Under the pieces are notes generated by a model, which was not told the DNA's origin, searched no databases, and worked only from the letters and a program-made list of their open reading frames with translations. The position numbers and the translations under genes were made by a program. Source: an uncultured Lachnospiraceae bacterium (GTDB lineage: Bacteria > Bacillota > Clostridia > Lachnospirales > Lachnospiraceae). Taken from it: 8,420 nt of DNA. Position 1 is the first letter of the stretch; the number at the start of each line of letters is the position of its first letter. The stretch covers positions 1-8,420 of the forward strand of contig CANOFI010000088.1 in assembly GCA_947565255.1 (NCBI GenBank). The letters are read 5' to 3'. Below are positions 1 to 6,016 of this stretch, one piece after another.

Positions 1-15
1 ATAACCATTCCTTCA

Positions 16-108
16 TTATCCAAATCCTCGCAGTACTGCTTTTGCAGTGTATTCATTAAAATAGATGTTCGGATATTTGGTTCTGCTCCGTTTCACTCTG
101 CCAGTCAT
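16..108 (-). CDS. Small basic ORF, possible integrase N-terminal remnant
   Basis: This minus-strand ORF would encode a 30-residue basic peptide beginning MTGRVKRSRTKYPN and ending at a TAA. A GGAGGG ribosome binding site (116-121) sits 7 bases before the ATG. A TATAAT -10 hexamer (161-156 on the minus strand) lies further upstream, with a weak -35. The basic start followed by YPNIYFNE loosely recalls the first residues of some clostridial tyrosine recombinases, but this is only an impression. After the stop the same frame meets another stop. A second frame stays open to the window edge (from an ATG at 56), so a frameshifted remnant is possible. It could also be a chance ORF. Confidence 0.22.
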   Translation of the reverse strand: MTGRVKRSRTKYPNIYFNEYTAKAVLRGFG

Positions 109-150
109 TCTGAAGCCCTCCATATATCATGATTTATTGCATAAGTATAC

Positions 151-168
151 TACGAATTATATACGAAT
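151..168. repeat. Two TACGAAT direct repeats with 11-bp phasing
   Basis: TACGAAT occurs at 151-157 and again at 162-168, one helical turn apart. The minus-strand TATAAT (161-156) lies between and partly over the copies. Phased repeats over a -10 can be a repressor or recombination-factor site. No protein can be named, and two copies of 7 bp in AT-rich DNA could arise by chance. Confidence 0.3.
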
Positions 169-353
169 ACAAGCAAAAATATACAGTTCCGGCTGTTTTC
201 AGAGCCTGAAGATCCTGGTTTTATGCGGCTTTTGGGATTACTGGTAAGCTATATCAAAATAAATACAAAGAGCGGCATAGCAATGGGCCGGACTGCCAGG
301 TCCATTATCCGGTAATGGTAAAGAAGAAGTTAGTCGGTACGAACCATGTTGTT

Positions 354-383
354 GTCATATACTTCCAGGTTGTTTCATATGGT
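354..383 (+). promoter_or_regulatory. Candidate sigma-E-type promoter for yabP-yabQ
   Basis: TCATATA at 355-361 fits the sigma-E -35 pattern KMATATT at six of seven positions. After a 14-base spacer, CATATGGT at 376-383 matches the -10 pattern CATACAnT at five of seven informative positions. Transcription would start near 391, just before the yabP ribosome binding site (404-410). The yabP and yabQ genes are mother-cell sporulation genes under sigma-E in Bacillus subtilis, so the match is in the expected place. The -10 is imperfect. Confidence 0.45.
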
Positions 384-415
384 TAAGGGACAAGAAAAAA
401 TTCAGGAGGATTAAT

Positions 416-697
416 ATGGAAGACAGAGTGATGACAATTCATAAAATAACAGTGAATAACCGTCAGAGTGCTGCGGTAACCGGCGTATTGGACGTGCTTG
501 CCTTTGATTTAAACGAGGTGCTTTTAGAGACGTCGCAGGGAATGTTAATGATAAAGGGAAATAATATGCATGTAAAACGCCTGTCGCTGGAAAAGGGCGA
601 GGTGGATGTGGAGGGCGAGATAGACAGCTTTCTCTATTCAGATGTTGCGGGACACGGAAAGCAGCAGGAATCACTGCTTGCAAGACTGTTTCGGTAA
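416..697 (+). CDS. yabP: Sporulation protein YabP
   Basis: This encodes a 93-residue protein of the YabP family, close to the roughly 100 residues of the Bacillus subtilis protein. The family is made in the mother cell and, together with YabQ, is needed for spore cortex formation. The protein has no signal peptide or membrane helix. It reads as a compact beta-rich domain, with family-like stretches such as KITVNNRQSAAVTGVLDV (residues 10-27) and a central segment around MLMIKGNNMHVKRLSLEKG (43-61). The ATG has an excellent ribosome binding site (AGGAGGA, 404-410, 5-base gap), which fixes the start. The next gene, yabQ, begins 14 bases after the stop, so the two are probably cotranscribed, possibly from the sigma-E-like promoter just upstream. 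Identification rests on sequence and on the yabQ neighbour. Confidence 0.93.
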   Translation: MEDRVMTIHKITVNNRQSAAVTGVLDVLAFDLNEVLLETSQGMLMIKGNNMHVKRLSLEKGEVDVEGEIDSFLYSDVAGHGKQQESLLARLFR

Positions 698-711
698 GAG
701 GTGCAGAAGCT

Positions 712-1200
712 ATGAGTGATACGATTACAAAGGAAATACAATTTTTTCTGCATGCTGCCCTGAGCGGAGTGCTTCTGTCAGCTGTGTATGATGTGCTTCG
801 GATTTTGCGCCGTATTTATCCTCATGGCAGTGTATGGGTTGCGATTGAAGATTTTTTTTACTGGATTGCAGGTGCGCTGTACATTTCTTATGTTATCATG
901 AAAGAAAATAACGGAATTATACGCTGGTTTTTTGTGCTGGGAATTTTGCTCGGCATGCTGATTTATAACTTTACGGCCGGTCGCTATTTAGTACCGGTTA
1001 TCTCTAAAATTATAAATAAAATACTACATGTGGTAGGTAAGGTATTAAAAATTGTATTAAAACCAGTGGCTTTTTTGTGGAAAAAGACCAAAAAGGCCGG
1101 AGGCAAAGGGGGTAAATTTTGTGAAAAATATAGTATAAAATTAAAAAAAAGATTGCATAATTGTTGCAAAACGATTAAAATAGGAATTAAGAAAAAATAG
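712..1200 (+). CDS. yabQ: Spore cortex biosynthesis protein YabQ
   Basis: This is a 162-residue integral membrane protein of the YabQ family, required for cortex synthesis and located in the forespore outer membrane in Bacillus subtilis. Hydrophobic segments lie at about residues 12-32, 46-63 and 70-89, with another near 92-123. The N-terminal third (FFLHAALSGVLLSAVYDVLR, then DFFYWI near 47-52) is the recognisable family core. The last 40 residues are very rich in lysine and presumably cytosolic. The protein is shorter than the Bacillus subtilis form (about 211 residues), the difference being in the tail. The ribosome binding site AAGAGGTG (696-703) lies 8 bases before the ATG. The stop codon TAG directly abuts an in-frame ATG of the next gene at 1201, so translation may be coupled. 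Confidence 0.92.
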   Translation: MSDTITKEIQFFLHAALSGVLLSAVYDVLRILRRIYPHGSVWVAIEDFFYWIAGALYISYVIMKENNGIIRWFFVLGILLGMLIYNFTAGRYLVPVISKIINKILHVVGKVLKIVLKPVAFLWKKTKKAGGKGGKFCEKYSIKLKKRLHNCCKTIKIGIKKK

Positions 1201-1230
1201 ATGTGCGTATTGGGAATGAGAGGATTAGAA

Positions 1231-1536
1231 GTGGGAACAATTAGTAAGCGGAAATTAAAAAGAAGAAATCGTACAAGTAAAATTTGGGTATCGCTCGTGG
1301 TCGCCGTGTTGGTTGGTGTATTTACGATGCAAAGCTTTTCTCTGATATCCAAGGGCGAGGAGAGGGAGGAACGGAAGGCCGGACTGAAAAAGCAGATTGC
1401 AAAGGAAGAACAGCGTGAGAAAGAACTTGAGAAGGAAGAAAAGTACCGTCAGACGAAAAAGTATGTGGAGGATTATGCGCACAATCAGTTAGGACTTGTT
1501 TATCCCGATGAGATTATATTTAAGGCGAATAAATAG
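1231..1536 (+). CDS. divIC: Septum formation initiator, DivIC/FtsB family
   Basis: This is a 101-residue bitopic division protein if started at the GTG at 1231. It has a basic N-terminus (residues 5-17), one membrane helix (about 18-37), a charged coiled coil (about 41-75) and the family end motif YVEDYAHNQLGLVYPDEIIF (78-97). In Bacillus subtilis, DivIC pairs with FtsL and DivIB in the divisome and links Z-ring assembly to septal wall synthesis. The GTG start is preferred because GAGAGGA (1218-1224) lies 6 bases upstream. The ATG at 1201, directly after the yabQ stop, lacks a good site but would add ten residues. Placement after yabP and yabQ is the classic arrangement and supports divIC rather than ftsL. 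The closest family label could equally be FtsB. Confidence 0.88.
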   Translation: MGTISKRKLKRRNRTSKIWVSLVVAVLVGVFTMQSFSLISKGEEREERKAGLKKQIAKEEQREKELEKEEKYRQTKKYVEDYAHNQLGLVYPDEIIFKANK

Positions 1537-1575
1537 TGCAATGGGTTTGTGTGAAAGAGGTTAGAAAAAATGTAT

Positions 1576-1604
1576 TTGACAAATAGAAAGATTAATTGTA
1601 AAAT
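1576..1604 (+). promoter_or_regulatory. Sigma-A promoter of the tRNA-Met gene
   Basis: A perfect TTGACA (1576-1581) is followed by a 17-base spacer and TAAAAT (1599-1604), one mismatch from the -10 consensus. Transcription would start near 1611, about 16 bases before the mature tRNA. The tRNA therefore has its own strong housekeeping promoter and does not depend on readthrough from divIC. Confidence 0.85.
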
Positions 1605-1626
1605 ATTTTCTGTTAGTGTTGAATAA

Positions 1627-1700
1627 GGCGGAATAGCTCAGCTGGCTAGAGCACACGGTTCATACCCGTGGTGTCGGGGGTTCAAGTCCCTTTTCCGCTA
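1627..1700 (+). tRNA. tRNA-Met(CAT), elongator type
   Basis: The 74 bases fold as a full cloverleaf. The acceptor stem is GGCGGAA/TTCCGCT with discriminator A and a G-T pair at 1-72. The D stem is GCTC/GAGC. The anticodon stem is CACGG/CCGTG around loop TTCATAC, giving anticodon CAT. The T arm is GGGGG, TTCAAGT, CCCTT. The anticodon stem lacks the three consecutive G-C pairs of initiator tRNA and position 1-72 is not the C-A mismatch, so this is elongator tRNA-Met. A tRNA-Ile with lysidine-modified CAT is the alternative. CCA is not encoded. Bacillus subtilis also carries a tRNA-Met after the yabP-yabQ-divIC cluster, so the position may be ancestral. Confidence 0.96.
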
Positions 1701-1713
1701 TTTGTTTATGATT

Positions 1714-1743
1714 ATCCGCCGGAGTCCCGGCGGATTTTTGTTT
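1714..1743 (+). terminator. Intrinsic terminator after tRNA-Met
   Basis: A perfect 9-bp stem (ATCCGCCGG at 1714-1722, CCGGCGGAT at 1727-1735) closes a 4-base loop and runs into TTTTGTTT. It ends the tRNA transcript 13 bases after the discriminator base. Confidence 0.92.
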
Positions 1744-1913
1744 ATGTGCAGCTCCATGCCGGGTTTCCCTGTTCAATTTTGGTGGGAAATGGAGCGTTGT
1801 GTGATTTGCCGCATACTGTAGGTTCTGCTTAAGAGCAGCATAACATTGTATGGGAGAGAATGCAAGAGAAAAGTTGTGTTATTTTACTTTTTAAGTAAGA
1901 AGGAGTGTCGGAA
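1744..1913. other. Upstream region of the MoxR operon
   Basis: No gene is visible. The region must hold the promoter of the next operon, but I find no strong sigma-A match. Two small hairpins can form: CTGCT/AGCAG at 1825-1838, and TTACTT/AAGTAA at 1884-1898. The second touches the ribosome binding site AAGAAGGAG (1897-1905) and could slightly mask it. Confidence 0.4.
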
Positions 1914-2870
1914 TTGGAAGCATTGTTCAGTTATACTGCGGCGGCGCAGATAAAAAAGGAAATAAATAAGGTTTTGGTGGGGAAGGAGAAGGTCATTGAC
2001 TATGTGCTGACAGCATATTTTGCCGGAGGCCATGTGCTGCTGGAGGATTTGCCCGGTACCGGAAAGACGCTGCTTGCGAGGACGCTGGCAAGGGCTGTGT
2101 CCGGTACATTTAAAAGGATTCAGTTTACGCCGGATCTGCTGCCGGGGGATGTGACAGGCATTAATTATTTTAATCAGGAAAAGTCCGGGTTTGTATTCCG
2201 GGAGGGGCCGGTTTTTTCAGATATTCTGCTGGCGGATGAAATCAACCGCGCGACACCGCGCACGCAGTCCAGCCTGTTAGAGAGCATGGAGGAGGGGCAG
2301 GTATCCGTGGATGGAGAGACGAAACGGCTGCCGGATACATTTTTCGTTATTGCCACCCAGAATCCGTTAGAGTCACTTGGTACCTTTCCATTGCCGGAGG
2401 CCCAGCTGGACCGTTTTATGATGAAGCTTAAGGTGGGATTCCCTGATTTTGGACAGGAGCTTGACATGATGGAGCGCTATTTGCTTGAAAGCCCGCTGGA
2501 GTCCATTCGCGGGGTATGTACAACGCAGGATATCCAGAAGATCCGTATGGAGGTCAGGGGGATAACGATTGCTCCACAGGTCAGGGAATATTTGCTTAAA
2601 ATTGTCCGTGCGACCAGAAAGGATGCCCGGATGAGTGCCGGAGCGAGCCCGAGAAGCACACTTGCCTTCATGCGTGCCTCGCAGGCTCTGGCAGCGGTAC
2701 GAGGACGCGAATTTGTGACGCCGGATGACGTAAAGGAGCTGGCTCCGTATCTGCTGGGACACCGTGTAATCCGCGGCAATGCCTATGGCGGTGCGGGAAA
2801 TTGCTGGGAAGATATTCGTGTACTGGCATCGGGCATAGAAGTACCGGTTGAAAATTTTAAAACAGAGTAG
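1914..2870 (+). CDS. MoxR-family AAA+ ATPase
   Basis: This is a 318-residue AAA+ ATPase of the MoxR family, the usual length for the group. Visible motifs are Walker A (LPGTGKT, residues 46-52), Walker B (ILLADE, 104-109), sensor 1 (ATQNP, 147-151), a family-typical PLPEAQLDRF (159-168) and sensor 2 (GASPRS, 243-248). No membrane helix is present, so it is cytosolic. MoxR proteins act as chaperone-like ATPases on complexes formed with the DUF58 proteins encoded beside them. The substrate here is unknown. The start is taken as the TTG at 1914, because AAGAAGGAG (1897-1905) lies 8 bases upstream. A GTG at 1905 is in frame but overlaps that ribosome binding site, leaving no usable spacing. The DUF58 gene follows within about 16 bases. 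Confidence 0.93.
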   Translation: MEALFSYTAAAQIKKEINKVLVGKEKVIDYVLTAYFAGGHVLLEDLPGTGKTLLARTLARAVSGTFKRIQFTPDLLPGDVTGINYFNQEKSGFVFREGPVFSDILLADEINRATPRTQSSLLESMEEGQVSVDGETKRLPDTFFVIATQNPLESLGTFPLPEAQLDRFMMKLKVGFPDFGQELDMMERYLLESPLESIRGVCTTQDIQKIRMEVRGITIAPQVREYLLKIVRATRKDARMSAGASPRSTLAFMRASQALAAVRGREFVTPDDVKELAPYLLGHRVIRGNAYGGAGNCWEDIRVLASGIEVPVENFKTE

Positions 2871-2886
2871 AAGGGTGGATGCCGGA

Positions 2887-4053
2887 ATGGAGATGATGGT
2901 ATTTGTTCTGGTGCTCTGCATAATTTTTGCGGCATGGGTTCAGCGTGTCCTGTACCGGATGTACTGGAATAAAAATCTGGAGTCGAACATATGTTTTGAC
3001 AATCGCGCTGTCACGGAACATGAGATAGTAAAAATGTACATACAAATACGGAATAAAAAGCGCCTTCCCCTTCCGGTGCTGTCTGTGTTGTTTCGTCTGC
3101 CGAATGCGCTGGCAGAGATGGATATGGAGCAGAAAAAGCCCTGTGACAGCTGGGAGAGGGAGGAGTTGTTCTCTTTGTTTTCCTATGAGGAGATTACAAG
3201 AACGCTTACTTTTTATTGCCAGCAGAGGGGCGTTTATAAACTTTCAGAAGTGCGGCTTAAGAACAAAAGCCTTCTGCTGGATGCAGTATGTGAGCAGAAA
3301 GTGCCTGTGGACTGTCAGTTGACGGTGTATCCCTCCTGCGTGGATATGCGGCAGTTTGCTCTGCGGTTCCAGAAGCTGCTTGGAGCGGTACTTGCAAATG
3401 ATTTTCAATTTGAAGATGTATTTCTGGTTCGGGGGGTGCGCCCGTATCAGCCTTTTGACAGCTGGAAAAATATTAATTGGAATGCAACGGCCAAGCTTGG
3501 CGGTTATATGGTAAATAATTATGAATATACGACCAGCCGCAGGGCCGCAGTTTTTTTAAACCTGATGCCGGATGGGAAGCTGCAGCACCGGGAGGTTATG
3601 GAGGAGAGCATTCGGCTGGCAAAGACATGGTGTGTGAATCTGGAAAAGGTCGGGGTGCAGTGCAGCGTGTATACCAACGCTGTGGAAGAGGACAGCGGCG
3701 AATGTATTTTTGTTGACAAACAGCATTTGGAGAAAAAATACAGGACAGCGCTGGATGAGGCGCTTGCGAGGATTGTTTTGGAGAAAGTGAGCGGGGAGCC
3801 GTTTTGTGATTTGTGGCGTGAGCAGATAGAAAAATGCAGCAAAGAGTATTATCTGGTATTTATTTCTGCGTATCAGCATGAAGATTTTCAGAAGGGGCTT
3901 TCTGCTCTCGGGGGACAGGCAGCGAATTTTGCATGGGTTCTGCCACTGACCGGGAGCGGTGTTTACCGGGTACGAAAGGAGCTTGAGAAACATGTCGTTG
4001 TCTGGGATGTCTATTGGAGGAGGGAAAGGAATGACAAAATTCTCTCTGTTTAA
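2887..4053 (+). CDS. DUF58 domain protein, MoxR partner
   Basis: This is a 388-residue protein with one N-terminal membrane helix (about residues 4-20), a mid-region beta-rich segment and the DUF58 signature at 182-203 (RGVRPYQPFDSW, then NINWNATAK). A von Willebrand factor A-like region follows from about 218 (RRAAVFLNLM). DUF58 proteins are the membrane-tethered partners of MoxR ATPases, and many carry a vWA-like metal-binding fold. No clean DxSxS metal site is visible, because NLMPD stands where it would be expected. The ATG at 2887 is preferred, with AAGGGTGG (2871-2878) 8 bases upstream. A TTG at 2848 and a GTG at 2875 are in frame but less well served. The 3' end overlaps the next gene by 23 bases, suggesting translational coupling. 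The exact start is uncertain. Confidence 0.88.
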   Translation: MEMMVFVLVLCIIFAAWVQRVLYRMYWNKNLESNICFDNRAVTEHEIVKMYIQIRNKKRLPLPVLSVLFRLPNALAEMDMEQKKPCDSWEREELFSLFSYEEITRTLTFYCQQRGVYKLSEVRLKNKSLLLDAVCEQKVPVDCQLTVYPSCVDMRQFALRFQKLLGAVLANDFQFEDVFLVRGVRPYQPFDSWKNINWNATAKLGGYMVNNYEYTTSRRAAVFLNLMPDGKLQHREVMEESIRLAKTWCVNLEKVGVQCSVYTNAVEEDSGECIFVDKQHLEKKYRTALDEALARIVLEKVSGEPFCDLWREQIEKCSKEYYLVFISAYQHEDFQKGLSALGGQAANFAWVLPLTGSGVYRVRKELEKHVVVWDVYWRRERNDKILSV

Positions 4054-5419
4054 GCATAAAGAAGGACAGTACAAAAAGACAAACATACGTTCTGTTCGCG
4101 TGCTTGGCGTGCTGAATTTTTTGCTGTCCTTTTGTTTTTTCTACTGTCTGCTGCTGTTTGTCTATTTTAACCGGTATCAGGCGGTGCCGGAACGTACGCT
4201 GGCAGGGGAGGCGGCATTTCAGCCATGTGTTTATATGGGAAGCGTAGTAAGCTTTTTTGTGCTTCATCGGATTTTTTGCAGGATAAAGAAGCTTTGGGGA
4301 ATCGTATTGGCGGATATGTGTGTGATTATATGCTCGGTGATTCTGCTTCCTGTTACCGGAGACAGGTATCTGCTCGGAGTCGTGCTTATTGTATATGCTT
4401 TGGCAGATTTTGTGCGTCTGGGCAGACTGGAGAAGAAAAACGACCTGGAAACGGAGGATTATTTTGTTGGGAAGAGCAATCGTTTTTGGGGTGTGGGCAT
4501 ACTTTTGCTGCTGACAGCGCATTTTTTGACGGCGAACCATAAGCTGGGGCTGCCCATAACCTCCATGCAGTGCATGTCCTGGATGCTTGGGGTATATTTT
4601 GTTTATGTGGTGTTATATTATTTCTGGAAATATGAACATATGTTCTATACAAGCTTCAAAAAAAGAAGGACAGTAAATCAGGCGGCATACGGGCAGACGA
4701 GGAGAGTGCTTGTCTTTGTGATTTTTGCCGCTGCGGCGGGGGGGGTTTTTGTGTTTTTGCTGTCGGGCATGCTGACAAAGTTTTTGGAGCCGTATCTTGA
4801 CAGACTTGCAAAGCTGTTGCTGGGGCTGGCGTCTCTGGCGGGGATATCTGTCAGTGACTCGGCGTATGGGTCGCTGTTTAACAGCAAAGGTGGCGAACTG
4901 CCGGAGCTTTTGGATGGGCAGAGGCAAAATGGAGCGATTCAGCACCAGGCCGCTTCTGCTGATACACTGCGTTTTGCTGTGACTGGAATTTTATTATTGC
5001 TTTTGCTGCTTGCATTTGTTGCAGCAGCTTATATGATTTTCAAAAAACTGGCGGTAACGGCTCTTTTGCACAGGGAAGGTGAGGATGAAATTGTGGTTGT
5101 GGATATACCAAAGGAAAGGCTTCAGAAGAAAAATGGAATTCTGCGGCGAAAGGCAGGGCAGACGACCAACGGGCAGGTAAGGGATTCCTACCGAAAAATG
5201 GTTGCCTGCCAAAACTGTGTGTCGAAGATTCCGGGGCTGGGGAAGCTGACTTCAGGAGAGATTGGGGAGGCTGTGTCCGGAGAGGGGGATGCAGGAGCGT
5301 GGATGCAGGAGGTCACAGATGTTTATGATAAAGCGCGGTACAGTCAGAAGGATGTGAGCATGGAGGAGGCCAACAGGGTGAAGGCGCTTTGCCGGCAAAT
5401 GCGAAAGGAGCATTTGTAG
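4031..5419 (+). CDS. Polytopic membrane protein with DUF4129-like tail
   Basis: The protein has 462 residues and about eight membrane helices (roughly residues 23-46, 66-82, 88-108, 113-130, 152-168, 183-199, 225-247 and 313-337). A soluble C-terminal part follows. Its end (RDSYRKM near 384, VYDKARYSQKDVSMEEANRV at 431-450) resembles the DUF4129 domain, normally found at the C-terminus of TgpA-like transglutaminase membrane proteins in MoxR/DUF58 operons. The transglutaminase core, with its Cys-His-Asp triad, is absent here. The start is the ATG at 4031, with GGAGGAGGG (4016-4024) 6 bases upstream. A GTG at 3959 is in frame with no comparable site. The gene overlaps DUF58 by 23 bases. It probably forms a membrane complex with the two preceding products. 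The DUF4129 call rests on motif resemblance only. Confidence 0.8.
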   Translation: MTKFSLFKHKEGQYKKTNIRSVRVLGVLNFLLSFCFFYCLLLFVYFNRYQAVPERTLAGEAAFQPCVYMGSVVSFFVLHRIFCRIKKLWGIVLADMCVIICSVILLPVTGDRYLLGVVLIVYALADFVRLGRLEKKNDLETEDYFVGKSNRFWGVGILLLLTAHFLTANHKLGLPITSMQCMSWMLGVYFVYVVLYYFWKYEHMFYTSFKKRRTVNQAAYGQTRRVLVFVIFAAAAGGVFVFLLSGMLTKFLEPYLDRLAKLLLGLASLAGISVSDSAYGSLFNSKGGELPELLDGQRQNGAIQHQAASADTLRFAVTGILLLLLLLAFVAAAYMIFKKLAVTALLHREGEDEIVVVDIPKERLQKKNGILRRKAGQTTNGQVRDSYRKMVACQNCVSKIPGLGKLTSGEIGEAVSGEGDAGAWMQEVTDVYDKARYSQKDVSMEEANRVKALCRQMRKEHL

Positions 5420-5474
5420 ACGCAGATACTCGTGTGCTGACCGCATTATATTCAGCATACGGGGAGGAAGTGTT

Positions 5475-5591
5475 ATGTCAAATATATTCAATTTCGCACA
5501 GAAGAAACCGCCCTTTGTACTTTTGGCGAGTGTCGGGGCGGTGTTTTTATCAGGTAAAGCATATTTTGTTTTGGACTGCTGTCAGTCATAG
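5475..5591 (+). CDS. 38-residue hydrophobic small protein
   Basis: I do not recognise this ORF. It starts at an ATG with an ideal ribosome binding site (GGAGG, 5463-5467, 7 bases away) and ends at TAG 5591. That is 20 bases before the terminator and 55 bases after the upstream gene. The product has a short polar N-terminus (MSNIFNFAQKK) and then about 20 hydrophobic residues (FVLLASVGAVFLSGKAYFVL), ending in DCCQS. This looks like a single-pass small membrane protein. It could be a genuine operon member or the truncated first helix of a lost larger membrane protein, such as the transglutaminase often found here. A longer ORF in another frame (5389-5631) overlaps it but has no ribosome binding site and runs into the terminator. 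Confidence 0.5.
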   Translation: MSNIFNFAQKKPPFVLLASVGAVFLSGKAYFVLDCCQS

Positions 5592-5611
5592 AGAGTTTAC
5601 CTTTGTCAATC

Positions 5612-5644
5612 AGAACCACCAGCTAAGCTGATGGTTCTTTTTTT
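5612..5644 (+). terminator. Intrinsic terminator of the MoxR operon
   Basis: AGAACCA (5612-5618) pairs with TGGTTCT (5632-5638). After one C-A mismatch the stem continues with CAGC/GCTG around a TAA loop. Seven T residues follow (5638-5644). It closes the operon that starts with the MoxR gene. Confidence 0.92.
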
Positions 5645-5876
5645 ACTGCATAAAAGGGCGTTGTTTGTGCAGTTAAATAGGATGCAATACATGGAAAGGA
5701 ATTTTTCTCCGCATAGTTTAGGAACGATTTTGCAGGAATTTTTTTTGTCCCTAAAATTTTTAGAAGGACAGTTGCATGTCCTTGCAGTTGTATTATGTTT
5801 TATATAGCTGTTAGTCGATTATTTGACGAACACGCGTTAGTATTCTGTCTGCTATATGGCGCATTCAAATTTTATA

Positions 5877-5905
5877 TTGATTTAGTTTTATTTATATGGT
5901 ATTAT
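5877..5905 (+). promoter_or_regulatory. Sigma-A promoter with extended -10
   Basis: TTGATT (5877-5882), a 17-base spacer and TATTAT (5900-5905) form a good promoter. A TG at 5897-5898, one base before the -10, adds an extended -10 element. Transcription would start near 5912, about 105 bases before the zinc-ribbon gene. Confidence 0.72.
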
Positions 5906-5910
5906 TATAT

Positions 5911-5926
5911 GAGTATATATATACTC
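5911..5926. promoter_or_regulatory. 16-bp palindrome, candidate operator
   Basis: GAGTATATATATACTC is a perfect inverted repeat. Three further pairs match on each side after one mismatch, giving an imperfect 24-bp site. It lies at the predicted start of transcription, where a bound dimeric repressor would block initiation. The regulator is unknown and is not encoded nearby. The AT-rich centre makes chance possible, but the outer GAG/CTC bases are specific. Confidence 0.45.
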
Positions 5927-6016
5927 GTATAAATACATAAAAAGACAAAAAGGAGGAATTGCAGAAAAAAACGGATACATTGCAAGACGATAAAAGAAGG
6001 ATAAGGAGAGAAGATT

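Larger units (their letters stand above)
1..353. other. Left-edge region without a confident gene
   Basis: I see no convincing coding sequence in this stretch. It holds a 30-codon minus-strand ORF (16-108), two phased TACGAAT repeats (151-168) and a small inverted repeat, CCATTA/TAATGG, at 302-307 and 313-318 with a 5-base loop. A 60-codon plus-strand ORF at 65-247 has no good ribosome binding site and an unremarkable composition. In related genomes yabP is often preceded by genes for an S4-domain RNA-binding protein and HU. Neither is seen here, so the genes left of yabP differ or lie further upstream. Confidence 0.5.
5645..6016 (+). other. Long AT-rich upstream region of the zinc-ribbon gene
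   Basis: No gene is visible in these 372 bases. The region contains a possible pair of competing hairpins (5746-5783), a good promoter (5877-5905), a perfect 16-bp palindrome (5911-5926) and an unused AGGAGG (5951-5956). That last site lies about 60 bases before the real start and is too close to its nearest TTG (5959) to serve it. The length and these elements suggest regulated expression of the downstream gene. Confidence 0.5.

Noticed and set aside
65..247. A 60-codon plus-strand ORF in the left region.
   Set aside because: It has no ribosome binding site or recognisable motif, and it overlaps a better-supported minus-strand small ORF.
1627..1700. The tRNA 3' end as an integration (att) site.
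   Set aside because: I saw no second copy of the tRNA 3' end in the window and no integrase beside it.
5389..5631. An 80-codon plus-strand ORF across the end of the DUF4129-like gene.
   Set aside because: It lacks a good ribosome binding site, ends inside the terminator stem, and overlaps the 38-codon ORF that has an ideal site.
5951..5961. AGGAGG followed by TTG as the start of a leader peptide.
   Set aside because: The gap is only 2 bases, too short for initiation, and the frame runs out of phase into the zinc-ribbon gene.
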